NCBI GenBank assembly: GCA_943704495.1
Contig: CALSCR010003553.1
Location: forward strand, 9,148-29,886
DNA length: 20,739 nt
From: Pigoraptor chileana
Lineage: Eukaryota; Opisthokonta; Filasterea
Reading direction: 5' to 3'
Shown here: piece after piece, positions 8,532 through 19,873 of the stretch
Layout: each line of letters starts with the position of its first letter
Position numbering within the stretch: the stretch's first letter is position 1
Made by a program: the position numbers and the translations under genes
Notes under the pieces: model-generated
What the model was told of the DNA's origin: nothing
The model's database searches: none
Seen by the model: only the letters and a program-made list of their open reading frames with translations

Positions 8532-8929
8532 CCAATCACAGCGTGCCATGGGAAGTGCATTATCACGGCGATCCTCACAAGCGGAGCTCATCACAAGCGA
8601 TTTACTATCAGTCACTATCGCAATTAGGATAAATAATATATTTACTAATACATGGTTCAATCTGTGGCACAGCATTCGAACAGTCAGTATTTAATAAGTA
8701 TGTTTATTACTATGTATTGCACTAAATTATTCAATACATTTCATATATAATAATCTTATTACACAACTACTACAACCAAGACAATCATGGCTGCGCACAT
8801 TGTGGGCATGTGCTTCACATCCGACGCATTTTTATTTTAATAAATGCGTTTCATACAAATATCGATACTTAAGCACATCCGTAATCAAAATCAGAGCACG
8901 AGTGCGAGTGCAGGGCGCGCTGTGATTGG
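8532..8929. promoter_or_regulatory. Inverted pair of extended CCAAT boxes
   Basis: The 12-mer CCAATCACAGCG occurs on the plus strand at 8532-8543 and again on the minus strand at 8918-8929, facing inward across the AT-rich spacer. The second is preceded on its own strand by CGCAG, matching the CAG-CCAAT form at 6088. It lies about 510 bp before the bZIP ATG. A CCAAT-binding factor site is plausible; the exact 12-bp identity could also mark a small duplicated segment. Confidence 0.45.
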
Positions 8930-8970
8930 CTGCGACTGCTTTTCTCTTTCTTTTTCTTTGCCTAATGTAA

Positions 8971-9096
8971 TGAGTGTGTGTGTGCGTGTGTGTGTGTGTC
9001 TGCATGCATGCGTGCATGTGTGTGTGTCTGCGTGTGCATGTGTGTGTGTGTGTGTGTTTGTGTGTATGTGTGCATGTGTGTGTGCGTGCATGATGC
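8971..9096. repeat. Interrupted TG-rich tract
   Basis: About 125 bp of TG repeats with TGCATG and TCTG interruptions, upstream of the bZIP gene. It is open in several frames only because it is repetitive. Confidence 0.85.
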
Positions 9097-9436
9097 GTCC
9101 ACTGTAGTACCTTCTCTTCCGTCTCTCGGCATTGCCACTGCGTCTCGCGTCTCAGTGCACGTATCCCTGCATGTGTGTGAGCATAAGTTGCAGACCAGCA
9201 CATTAGATGACAAGACACTTACAAACGGTTATTTCACCGAAATCGACGGGTTGGACTGCGCAGTAAAACCGTGCGAGTATTGGATACACGCACGCTTTTT
9301 TGTGGAGCCCAACTTTGTCGTCTTGCGCTTACGTTGCGTGTCGTTATTTTCCACTTCTTGGAACAACGCGCTAGTCGCATCTCTCGCAGTACTCGCACTC
9401 GCGCTGCACAATTAGACTGCCCACAGACGCAACAGA

Positions 9437-12001
9437 ATGCTCTCTGGTCAACAGGTCGCCCTGCAACCCGCAGGCATCCCGACAATGGCATCCATTTCAT
9501 CGGAAACATCGTCTGCACTGGCCGCTCATGTTGCTGCGCAGGCGTGGCGTCCCAATGCATCTGCCGTCGTACCTCCGTTGAAAGCGGCGAAAGTGGCGGC
9601 TGCACGGAAACCAAAGGCACCAAAAGCAAATGCAGAAGGTGCGTCGGTAGTCTTATTCATGGTATACTGATTGTATGCTTTATTTCATTCTCTGCATCTC
9701 TTTAAGATGTGCCATGTGATTGTCTGTGTGCATGACGTAATTAGCACTCTAAATGACAAGAGTGATATGGATGCAACAACAGACATGTGTGCTCACACGT
9801 GCACTTGCACGGAGCTGATGGGTTGCATGCGAGCGCTTGTGTCTAATGCTGAAATTTCGTAATTCTCTTTCGCCACACTTTTTGCAATGAAAGCAGGCGA
9901 TGCACCTGCACAAAAAAAGCAACGTTCTGTTGCGCCCAAGAAAAAGATGCCCATCTCCAGTGACGCATCAACAGGCATTCTCGCTCCCGTTCCGATTGTC
10001 GCCGCTGGTGCCAGTCCCATCACGAAGGGGGGACGGAAGCCAAAGCAGCTCGTCTCGAAGAACGCCGCAGGGGCTGTGCCTCTGCTTCCTGCGCCGCAAA
10101 AGGGCTTTACCGTCCCCGCGCCACTCTCGCGACAGCAGTCTGGGCAGACCGGGCCGTCCGTGGACAGCCTCACACAGGCACAACAGCAGCAGTTGCAGCA
10201 GCAGACGCAGGCGCAAGTCATTCCGATGATGATGAATGGGCAGATTGTGCATGTGATGTCGTCGATGGGGGCAGGTGGCGGCGCGTCGCAGGGACCGCAT
10301 TCCGTCCTAATGCATGGCGGTCAGCAGATGCCGATCCATGTCGGGATGCCCCAGATGATTCCCGTTTCGCAACAGAATGGGCAGCAGCCGGTGCAGTACC
10401 TCATTTCTGTGCTCGCGCAGCAGCCGCAACAGTTGTCGGCGGGTCCAGGCAATTCCGCCAGCAACAACAGCAACAACAACACCAACAACAACAATAATAA
10501 CAACAACAATAGCAGCAACAACGGTGGCGGGAACATCAACAGTAATGGAAAGAATGGCCAGATGCAAATGCATCACCAGCAGCAACAGCAACAACAGCAA
10601 CAGTCGTTTGCCATGTTCATACCACAGCAAAGTCCCATTCCAACACCCACCCAACAATCAAGCGCTAATCCGCTCCTCCTTCTTGCCGAGGCCTCGCAAC
10701 ATACTGCGACGTCCAGCCCTGTTCCTGTCACGATGCACCAAGCACCCGCCAGCGCCTTTATGAGTGGTGCGAATACTCCTGTCCCTTCGACGCCGTGGGC
10801 AATGAGCGCGCGGAACAGCACTGTTTCCACGCCAATTACCTCTCCGTCGCACGTGTGGCACTCGCAGAGCACACAGCATTTTTTCCCGCCATCCCAACCC
10901 AGCGGTACTAAGATGGAAGGAGGCGCGGCGGATGCATTTGCTCAGGCCCTTCACCAACAACAGCAACAACAGCACCAACAGCAACAACAACAACAACAAC
11001 AGCAGCAGCAGCAGCAGCAGCAAATGCTTCAGATTCAGATGGGCCAAATGCTGCCAATGGGGATGCATGTGTACCCTGTGATGGCGCAGCCGATCGCCAT
11101 GCAAGGACAACAGCAGCAGCAACAACAACAACAGCAACAACAACAGCAACAAGGACAAGACGTCTCGCATGCTCACCGGCCCGTGCCACCCAAGCAACCT
11201 GCGAGGAGGGGAAAGCGTGCGACAAAGGACGGCGTCTCCATGGCACCGGGTGTCCAGCAGCACCTGGCGCCATCATCCGCCTCGCCAATCATCGCACCCG
11301 CAGGTATGCATCCGAGTGCTCAACAACAACATCATCATCAACAACAACAACAACAACAATCCACGGCTTCGAGTGCCTCTGCTGGTGCGTCGTCTGTGGT
11401 GTCGGCCATTGCGTCGCCCACTGCAGCGACGCCGACTGCTGTTAACTCTGCGGACGCGGCAAAACGCAAGATCAATTCCATCCTGAACGCACGCACGCGC
11501 GAGGATCTATTGAAATTGAGCACGAAGGAATTGAATGCATTTGCCGCCGCCAACGGCCTCACGATGCTCGAAATGACGGAGCTCAAGACACAGCGGCGGC
11601 GGGTGAAGAACAGGCAGGCAGCACAGGCCTGTCGCAAGAAGAAGAAGCGGTTGGTGACGGAGATGGAGCTTCGTTACGAAGAACTGAAGCGAGAGGGAGA
11701 TAAGATGCATGTGCAGATTGGTGCGACGGACGCCGAGCGTGAGGCAATGGAGCGCACGCGAGAGGACTTGCGTGCGCAGAGGGATAAGCTCGCCATCGAA
11801 TTGGATGCTCTGCGGAAATCGTCGTCGCAGGAGCAAGAACAAGAACAAGAGCAAGAGCAGGATGGTATAGATCCCAACGCCGACAATGAGGCGGATTCGG
11901 GGGAGAGTGGACGGTCGTCGTCGCTGCAAATGCAGCCGTCGACAGAGCAGTCGTGTGCGGTAAGCGTCGTGGGGGAGGAGGGTTCGAATGCCGACCGCTG
12001 A
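9437..12001 (+). CDS. Gln/Asn-rich bZIP transcription factor, Maf-like extension
   Basis: The predicted product is 768 aa. Exon 1 (9437-9638) and exon 2 (9897-12001) are joined over a 258-nt phase-1 intron (donor GTGCGT, acceptor GCAG), giving ANAEGDAPAQKK. The ATG has A at -3. The middle is low complexity: several poly-Gln runs (about 10960-11020, 11108-11150, 11320-11360) and an Asn/Ser run (about 10465-10550), typical of activation regions. The DNA-binding end has basic region RRRVKNRQAAQACRKKKK (N639, A642, A643, C646, R647), the bZIP N-x-x-A-A-x-x-C-R signature. The zipper heptads at 657-706 read M-L-M-T-M-L-L-L. Just before it, residues 603-630 (EDLLKLSTKELNAF...LTMLEMTELK) resemble the Maf extended homology region. 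The tail has an (EQ)n tract and acidic/Ser sequence. It should bind DNA as a dimer in the nucleus; target genes are unknown. Confidence 0.92.
10465..11360 (+). repeat. CAA/CAG/AAC triplet-repeat tracts in bZIP exon 2
   Basis: Triplet arrays of CAA, CAG and AAC at about 10465-10515, 10575-10605, 10957-11021, 11108-11154 and 11321-11360 encode poly-Gln and poly-Asn. Mixed CAA/CAG codons argue that some tracts are old enough to have acquired synonymous changes. Antisense frames here read as poly-Leu, poly-Val or poly-Cys and are artefacts. Confidence 0.9.
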
Positions 12002-12989
12002 TCGAGTTGTCCGATTAGCGAGAAATAAGACAACTGACACGTGTGATGTGTTTCAAGACACCCTCGCTTTCTCTCTCTCTATCTCGCTTGTGGAGTCCAT
12101 GGGCACAGCGCCTATGACACTGACTTGAATCCTACATCTCTCTGTCTCGCTTTCTCTCTCTTTCTCCTTCTCTAGGAAAGAATTGTTATGTTTTGGTCGC
12201 CGTGTGGTTTGCGTGTGTGTGTTTCTGTCTGATGTAGTGCGAGTTGATTGTTACTTGTCACTCTTGATTTGTGTTTGCTGAATTGCGTCGTCTTTTGCGC
12301 GTTGTTTCCTCTTCTTTGTGCGTTTGAATGATAAAACCATCTCTGCATTTGATCCATTTGCTGCCTTTGGTTGTTTGCATCACAAAAATGCTCGTGTGCG
12401 GTCTTTCGTTGATGGAACAATGACAAACAGCACGCACAATCATATGCAATTTCGTAGCAGAAAGATGTCGCCCGCATACCTTATTGTGAGTTCGAGGGTC
12501 ACCGAGTGATGATGAGCAGCAGATTCTCTCTAAAAATGCAATGCAATATGCCATGGGAGTCTCTTGGAAGCAGAGAGTATATGCGTACCTGCACTTTGAT
12601 CAACACCGATAAGCATGAGAACTTTCACACCGGCCACAATCTGTGTCGGTGGTTGTAACACAACAAACTACTCCGAATAAGTAAACATCCGAGATTTCGA
12701 ATTTGGGTACCACAGATTGAATGGCGTTGCCAATGGCACCGAGCCCGAAATGGAAATATTGTCCACTCTTTCTCCCAACACTGCCGTTGTGGAGGTTTTG
12801 GAAGCCGATTAAGCGGATGATGCCAAAGAGAAGTTGCAAGATGCATAAACACGGGCAGTCATACCTGTAGACCGTGAATTGTTTTGAACTCGCTCACTAG
12901 AATCAATTGTGCGTCTTTCTTTTGGCTTTGTGCATCGGGACTCGGGATCTTGTCCGTGAATCGGGAAGACACGCGCGCTCTCTTCAAAC
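12002..12989. other. Spacer between bZIP and kinesin genes
   Basis: It contains the bZIP 3' region with the dispersed element (12088-12141), CT-rich DNA to about 12175, and what should be the kinesin promoter and 5' UTR. No gene is supported. A minus-strand open frame at 12600-12839 lacks an ATG and matches nothing I recognise. The kinesin transcript start cannot be fixed from sequence. Confidence 0.6.
12088..12141 (+). repeat. Dispersed ~55-bp element, copy B (3' of bZIP)
   Basis: It begins TTGTGGAGTCCATGGGCACA and ends CCTACATCTCT, and starts 87 nt after the bZIP stop, in the sense direction. It is nearly identical to copy A near PUS1 (50 of 54, one gap) and shares 31 of the first 43 positions with copy C in kinesin intron 7. 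CT-rich runs flank it on both sides, as in copy A. It is probably within the bZIP 3' UTR. Confidence 0.8.
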
Positions 12990-15900
12990 ATGGTACGCCT
13001 TTCTCTCGTGGTGGAATGTGTAAGGATGGTTGTGTGGCAGCTGAAAAGATCCTTCGAATGATGATCATGTGGCTGCGCAACTGACACTTGCATCCTTTTT
13101 CAATCACAGTCTGCCACAAGCGAGAATGTAAAGGTCGCCGTGCGATGTCGCCCCTTCAACGGTATGACAGCTCCTCAATTTGTGCACAAAAGTGCCTATA
13201 AAATACAGCATGATGTATTGTTCGCAAATGCATAAAAATGTTATTGTTGAGGATTTTATTTCTTAATCTGCACACTATTGTAAATTGCCAGGCCGAGAGA
13301 AGGAAAGAAGCGCTGTCTGCTCCGTGCGCATTGATGGCAAGTCCACAACCCTTGTCAACCCGGATGCAACCGACAAGCAGCAAAAGGTACCATAGATCTC
13401 TTCTTAAGCAAAGTGGATGTCTTGTGTGGAGTTGCATATCGCCGTTGAAGTGGATTCATTTGAAAATAGAAAGTTCCTATTTTATAGAAAGCTCCTATGT
13501 TAGTGCTTAGTATGCAAGGTGGGTTGTCTCTTTTTTTAATTAGAAGCACCCATCCAGTTAAGAAAGTCTTATCATTTGTCTTACAAGACGATCGCGTACA
13601 CATAAACCCACACCTCACCTGCCTTCGCTTGCGTGCGATGAATTGCAGTTTGCAAGTTTTTGGTTTGTATGCGCTGCTTATGCCACTCTAAGATATTGAG
13701 GCCATGACGAAATTTCTGGCCACCGCTGTTGCAGGAGCACACATTTACGTTTGATCACAGCTACTTTTGGGACACGGAGCAGTCCCGTGTTTACGGAGAT
13801 CTGGGCGCACCGCTCCTCAAAAAGGCCCTGGAGGGCTATAATGCCACCATTTTTGCGTACGGACAAACGGGCTCCGGGAAGACGTATAACATGACTGGCA
13901 TGCCGGACTCCCCCGGGATCATTCCGCTGGTGCGTGCATGTTTGCGTTACAGTGTCAGGGATGTGCATGTGACAGAGATATATTATGTGTGTGTGCGCGC
14001 GTGTGCATGTGTGCATGTCTGTGGGATATAGATATATATGCTGATATATACATACGCAATATATATGCGTATATAGATGTGTGGGTGTGTTTGTGTGTGC
14101 GTGTGTGAGCGCGTGAGTAGCATCCACAGAGGGGGCTGACAAACAAATGCGTCACACCAATGCGGCCTGCTACTCTCGATCAATCTCGTCCGTCCCTGTG
14201 CATCCGTTTCCCGCAATTGATTCCACTCACGGCCCTTCCTACTTACTATTACTTCTTGTCTTCATTTCTCAGATGAACAAAGAGCTTTTTGACATCATTG
14301 GCGCCGCACCGCCCAACATGCGCTATCTTGTCACAGTGTCGTACCTTGAAATCTACAATGAGAAGATCTACGACCTTCTCAATCCATCGGAGAGGGAGCT
14401 GAAGGTCCGCCAGCACCCCCAGCTTGGAATGTATCCGCAAAAAACACGTCTCCCTCTGTGTCGATGTGTGTTTGAATGTCACGTAGCGTTTGAGATTTTA
14501 TGTCTTTTGCTTCTTGAATGTACAACTCAATGTGTGTTTTATAGATAGCGAATCAAGGCAGTCGCACTTAATTATACACATACACGCATGTTGCTCGAGA
14601 CAGGCATGCAACACATCAGAGTCGCGAGTGCATTTGAGCATACCCACTGCTACCCTGGTGTGGATGCTCGTGCTTGTCTGTGTTTGTTAGTGTGCTTTGT
14701 GGTGGTTTGAGGATGCGTATCTATCTCTTGTCGCATAATTTCTCCTTGACCTTTCCTTTTTGTTCCTCCGATTCGAACGTGCACTATCCTCCACGCAACA
14801 AACACAATACTGCAATACCCACATTATCATACATCACAACGCAACCCAATAATGGCACAAACACAAAAACGGCACAAACACAAACAAATGCTATCATTAT
14901 CACTATCGCCACCACTCTCAATCCAGTTATGTTGACGGGATTGCTGAGCTTGTTGTCAAGAGCCACGAGGACATCCAGACGCTTCAGGAGCAAGGAAACA
15001 AAGTGCGAACTGTCGCATCCACAAACATGAACCTCGTCAGCTCACGGTACGATGGCGACCACACACAGACACATACATACATATACACACACGCACGCAC
15101 ACACACATACAGCAGATACAAACATTGCATACACACACGCACAACTGTCTATCATACTCACACATTCACCTCGGCTACACCGCACACCATCGGCGCACAA
15201 CGATCGGAATTACTTTTAGTACACCGTAGCGCTATTTAGCACACTCAGTATTGCGTGGATTTATCTTTGAAAGGGAAAAAAAAGAGTTACCTGGGATTTA
15301 TTACCAACCGAATAGGCGCATGTGTGTGTGTGTGTGTGTGTGTGTGTACGGCTCTCCCTGTTGTTTACTATTTGCAGGTCACATAGCATCTTCACCATGA
15401 AGATTGAACAGAAGGACATGAACAATCTCAGCAATCAGGGGCTCAACGCAAAGGTCAATCTCGTCGATCTCGCGGGTGGGTACTCTTTTGTGTGTATTTT
15501 GTGTTTTGTGTTGTTTTAGTTAAAGCAAGAAACGTCTCATATTCTCGATTACGGTACTGCACATTTCAGAGGCCATTGTTTATTGAGTGCAGCACCATGC
15601 GATTGTGTCGCACTCTTTGTCCGCTGGTGTATCTCTGGTCGCTATCTATGTCACTCCTCTCTCTCTCACTCTCCGATGTTGGAGTCGATGGGCCCTTGGC
15701 AAAAGCGTTTTTGATTACTACACACACACACACGCACACAAAACACACACACACACACACACACATACACACACTGAAGATCTCTCTCCGATGTGTTGTG
15801 AAGTAAGTGGGCTGAACGCACAAGACACCAACTTGAATTATACTTCTATCTTCGGTCTGCGTCATCGCACTGATTCTGTTATGGATGGACTTTAACAACA

Positions 15901-18810
15901 CGCTTTTTCCCGTGCTGTTGTCCGTGCCAATGTGTGCTTGCTGCGTGTGTCGCATGTGCGCTTGTAGGTTCCGAGAGGGCGGATAGCACGGGTGCGACGG
16001 GAGAGCGGCTGAAGGAAGGCGCTGCGATCAACAAGAGGTGGGCTTACTCTGCGTGCTACTCTGCAATGCCTCTCTTGCTTTGCGTCAACTATGTAAATGT
16101 CTGTCTGCGTATCAACTTTGTTATAACTCTCTCTCTCGCGCGCGCGCTACGTATACTTCTCTCTGATAATTCACTCTTGCTTACCTCTCTTATTCATTCT
16201 TTATGGTTAAATTCTTTACGCAGTTTAAGTGCGCTCGGCAACGTCATCAACGCTCTTGCCGACCCTAAGAAGCGGAGTGGACACGTACCTTACCGTGACT
16301 CGAAGTTGACGCGCATTTTGCAGGAGTCGCTGGGAGGCAACACGCTCACTGTTATGCTTGCTGCCATATCCCCCGCAGGTGCGTGTGATATGGATGTGCG
16401 TGTGTTTGGTTTCTTCTGTGAGTGTGTGTGTGTGTGTTCAGTAGACTTGCATGCCCGTGTGTCTGTGTGTATGTGTCTCTGTGTATGTGTCTGTGTACAT
16501 GTGTTGTGTGAGTATGTGACTTATTTCTGGTTCCCTTATACTTCGCAAGTGCCACCACAATAACCACAACAACGGCAACAACGACATGTGCGCTTCGGTA
16601 TTTGCTGTTTGTGCAGATATCAACTTTGACGAGACTCTCAGCACTCTGCAGTACGCCAATCGCGCAAAGAACATACAAAACACGCAACGGAAGAACGAAG
16701 ACGAAAATACGCGCATTATCCGCGAACTCCGTGAAGAAATCATGCGTCTCAGAGACTCGCTCACAAGCAACAGCGGCGGCGGTATGATGCCATCCGGGGC
16801 ATCGACAGAGCAAGAGGTGCTCAAGATGGAGGTGCGTTCCATCCCAGAAAAAAAAATTTTTGTATATTTATGTGTGTGAGTGTGTGTGTGTTTGTGTGGG
16901 TCAGTTAGTGTGTGGGTCTAAATGTATCGTCCGTATATGTGTTTGTGGCTTGTTGCACTCCAAATGTGCATTGTCATTCGATTGCTCTTGAGTCTGTTTT
17001 GTATTGATTTTTCGACTCTGTCACTAATACGTGCATTTATTTACATAACAGAGCATGATCAAGGATCTTGAGGTTGCCAAGCGACAGACGTGGGAGGAAA
17101 AGGAGAAATTGTCGATGATGTATGAGGATGAGCGGAGAAAAAATCTCGCAAACAAGGGCATTCTCGAGTGGGTGATGGAGTCACTACGTAAGGAGAACAA
17201 GGAACTGCATGCGCGCGTGAAGGAGGTGTGTGTGCGTGCGTGTTTGTATCTGTGCATGCATGTTGTCTTGGGGTGGCGTGTGTGCGTGTGTCTATATCTG
17301 TTACTTTATCTGTGTGTTAGTGTAGGAAAGTGAGGTATGTGCAGGATTCCGAAAGTGGATGTCATTGGCGCTTTGACAGAAGCGGCGTGGGAGATGCTTA
17401 TGTCGCCATGTCGGAGAACTCCACATTTGAAGTGAGAGGAATACGTTAATGGCAACGCAGAGGCTGACTCCCCAACCCGATAACACACAATATCACTCAT
17501 GCGCGCATATGCATACACACACATACACGTACACGAACGCGCACATTCAGATGCAAGAAGAAAAGGACAATCTCATGAACGAATACCGCGACCTCAAGGC
17601 ACGCGCGGACAAAATGAAGGATGAATTGCAAGCCGTCATCAAAGAGTACACGCAGTTGTCCGAAGCAGGTCAGCTGCCGTCAGATTTTATACGTGCACAT
17701 CTTCTCTTGTTGCTTGTGTTTTGTCGTGCTTACCACACAGTCGAGCATGTGCGTTGTGGCTCTCTTTGGATATTTTGGAAAACTTTTTTTTGGCGCCTTT
17801 GTTCTGTCATTTTCTGCTTGGATCAGGTTTGTGTTTCTTGCTAACTTTGCATTTCTCTGTGTTTGTGTATGTGCATTTATGTACACGTGTGTGTTGTGTG
17901 CGTGTGCGTGTGCGTGTGCGTGTGCGTGTGCGTGTGCGTATGTGTGTCTCTTAGGCAAGGGTGAGTCTGCGGAGGCCAAGCAGAAAGTGACCTCCATCCA
18001 CACACTGAAAGAACAGCTCAAATTGGCAAACGAGCGACTCAAAGCAATCAAAGCGAGGATAAAAGACATCACTGACAAGCAGAAGCAGGAGAAGGAGGTG
18101 TGTTTGCTGCGTGAATGAGGCATATGCATGTGCCTCTATACACGGCTGTGTGTGCTTCTACAGTGTGCTTTTGCTGTGTTTATGTCTATGTTTGCATCTG
18201 TATTAATACCTGTACTTGTACATATGTCAGTGTCCGTGTCTCTGGCTGTGTCTGTGCGTGTATATATATCTTTGTATATATAATATGTCTATGTTTGTGT
18301 CCGTAACATGATCTCCCGGCGCCTGTGTGTACGGGTACGCGTGCATCTGTCACATTACATGCTTGCATCCCAATCACATACATACCCTGTCTGGGCATAT
18401 GAGAATATGTTTGTATTTTTGTCTATAATCATCCTGAATGGGAACTACTTAGAGGTGAATATCTCAGCCTCACCCCAACACAACCTGACACCGACTGGAC
18501 TCTCTGTATCAACACGAATTGGCCACGCACACACACACACACATACACACACACACACACACACACGCATACACACCAACTATTGCCGATCTGCGCGCAT
18601 TCCTCAGTCGTCACAAGCGGCCAACATGTTCCTTAACGAGGACAGCGAAATTCGAAAACTCATTCAGGTGATTAATATTGATTTGATGTGTCTTCTCACT
18701 TCTCACACACACGCTCTTTTTCTCATATTTTGGGAGTCAATAGTTCATTGTGCATAAGGCATTCGGATTATTGAAGGTGTCTCTGTGTCATTCAAAGCGC
18801 AACTCGTGCA

Positions 18811-18891
<81 letters not shown>

Positions 18892-19366
18892 ATTCACACA
18901 ATCCACTGTGGAGTGAATTGTGTCGGTGCGTGTGTGTGCTTTGTTGCGTGCGTGTGTGCGTGTGGTGGCACGTGGATATGCTTTGTTGATATTTCCTTCA
19001 TTAATCGGCTGCTGCGGATGTCGCCTCTTTGTACACCGGCGTTATTGCAAGATTCTTCATCCCACATCTCTCGTTCTGCGACTCGTTCCTTATGTAGTGC
19101 GTATGCAACAATACCAACAAAACCAACCAAAAGCCCATGGAATAGCTTCTTGGTTATGATTGTTTGGTTGTGTTTTTTTTTTGGGACAATCGACAGAAAT
19201 GTGTTGACATTCTTGTGCCATTGGGATCACGCAATGTATAGGAGGACGAGCGCAAGAAATTGGAGGCCAAAAACGCAGAAGTCCTCAAGGAAGAGAGGCA
19301 GCGACTGGTGTCTGAAATTCAAAAGGATAAGGAAGAACTTCAGGTGTGTTTGGTCGCACGCACATG

Positions 19367-19406
<40 letters not shown>

Positions 19407-19838
19407 TGTATTCACATATTTTTTGCACACTACTGTACAAACGCTCGACACGCACACACACAGTAAACACACTTAACTCACGCACTCTGTTTGTCTCATA
19501 GCTCGACGCGTTTACGATGTACTGGCGATACTCACACCGCCATTGCTCTCTGTGTTTTTCTAATCAACGCCTGCGATTCTTTGTTTGTTTGTGTGTGTTT
19601 GTGTGATGTGATCATTTAGAAACGTCTCGGGTCGAGCGCCAAGACAGAGGATCTCATGAAGCTTGAAGTTGCACTTGTTGAGGAGCGCGCGGAAAAGAAA
19701 ATCCTGGAGTCACGAGTGGAGGTCCTGCAGCAGGAAAAGGCGCGTCTCGCCAGCGACCTCGAGGATGCGTTCACCCGGCAGCAAGCCGAGCTCGAAATTC
19801 AGATGCTCCAACACTTTCAGGTGGGTGGGGGTGGATGG

Positions 19839-19873
<35 letters not shown>

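Larger units (their letters stand above)
8148..9436. other. Spacer between transporter and bZIP gene
   Basis: I see no gene here. It holds a long (TG)n (8445-8519), an AT-rich stretch (about 8630-8880), a second TG-rich tract (8971-9096) and two inverted copies of CCAATCACAGCG. The minus-strand segment 8801-8819 (TGTGAAGCACATGCCCACA) matches the dispersed element's 5' end at 15 of 19 bases, which is suggestive only. Confidence 0.6.
12990..16831 (+). other. Kinesin exons 1-10 (motor and neck): coordinates
   Basis: The exons are 12990-12992 (ATG only), 13110-13161, 13292-13386, 13735-13929, 14273-14430, 14927-15046, 15378-15475, 15968-16037, 16224-16378 and 16617-16831. Every intron is GT-AG and every junction keeps the reading frame and restores conserved motor sequence. 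For example, the codon split across 14430/14927 makes the Ile of QLGIYVDG, and 15475/15968 makes the Gly of DLAGSE. Intron lengths are 117, 130, 348, 343, 496, 331, 492, 186 and 238 nt. Exon 1 is inferred because ATG abuts a GTACGC donor in good start context; the others are strongly supported. Confidence 0.88.

Noticed and set aside
10658-11263. Long minus-strand frames opposite the bZIP exon with poly-Leu, poly-Val or poly-Ala
   Set aside because: They are shadows of CAA/CAG repeats that encode poly-Gln on the plus strand.
14052-14072. Inverted repeat ATACGCA...TGCGTAT in kinesin intron 4
   Set aside because: A 7-bp stem in AT/TG-rich intron sequence is expected by chance; no further support.
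19048-19075. CCCACATCTCTCGTTCTG resembles the 3' end of the dispersed element
   Set aside because: Only the last ~15 bases match; the rest does not align.
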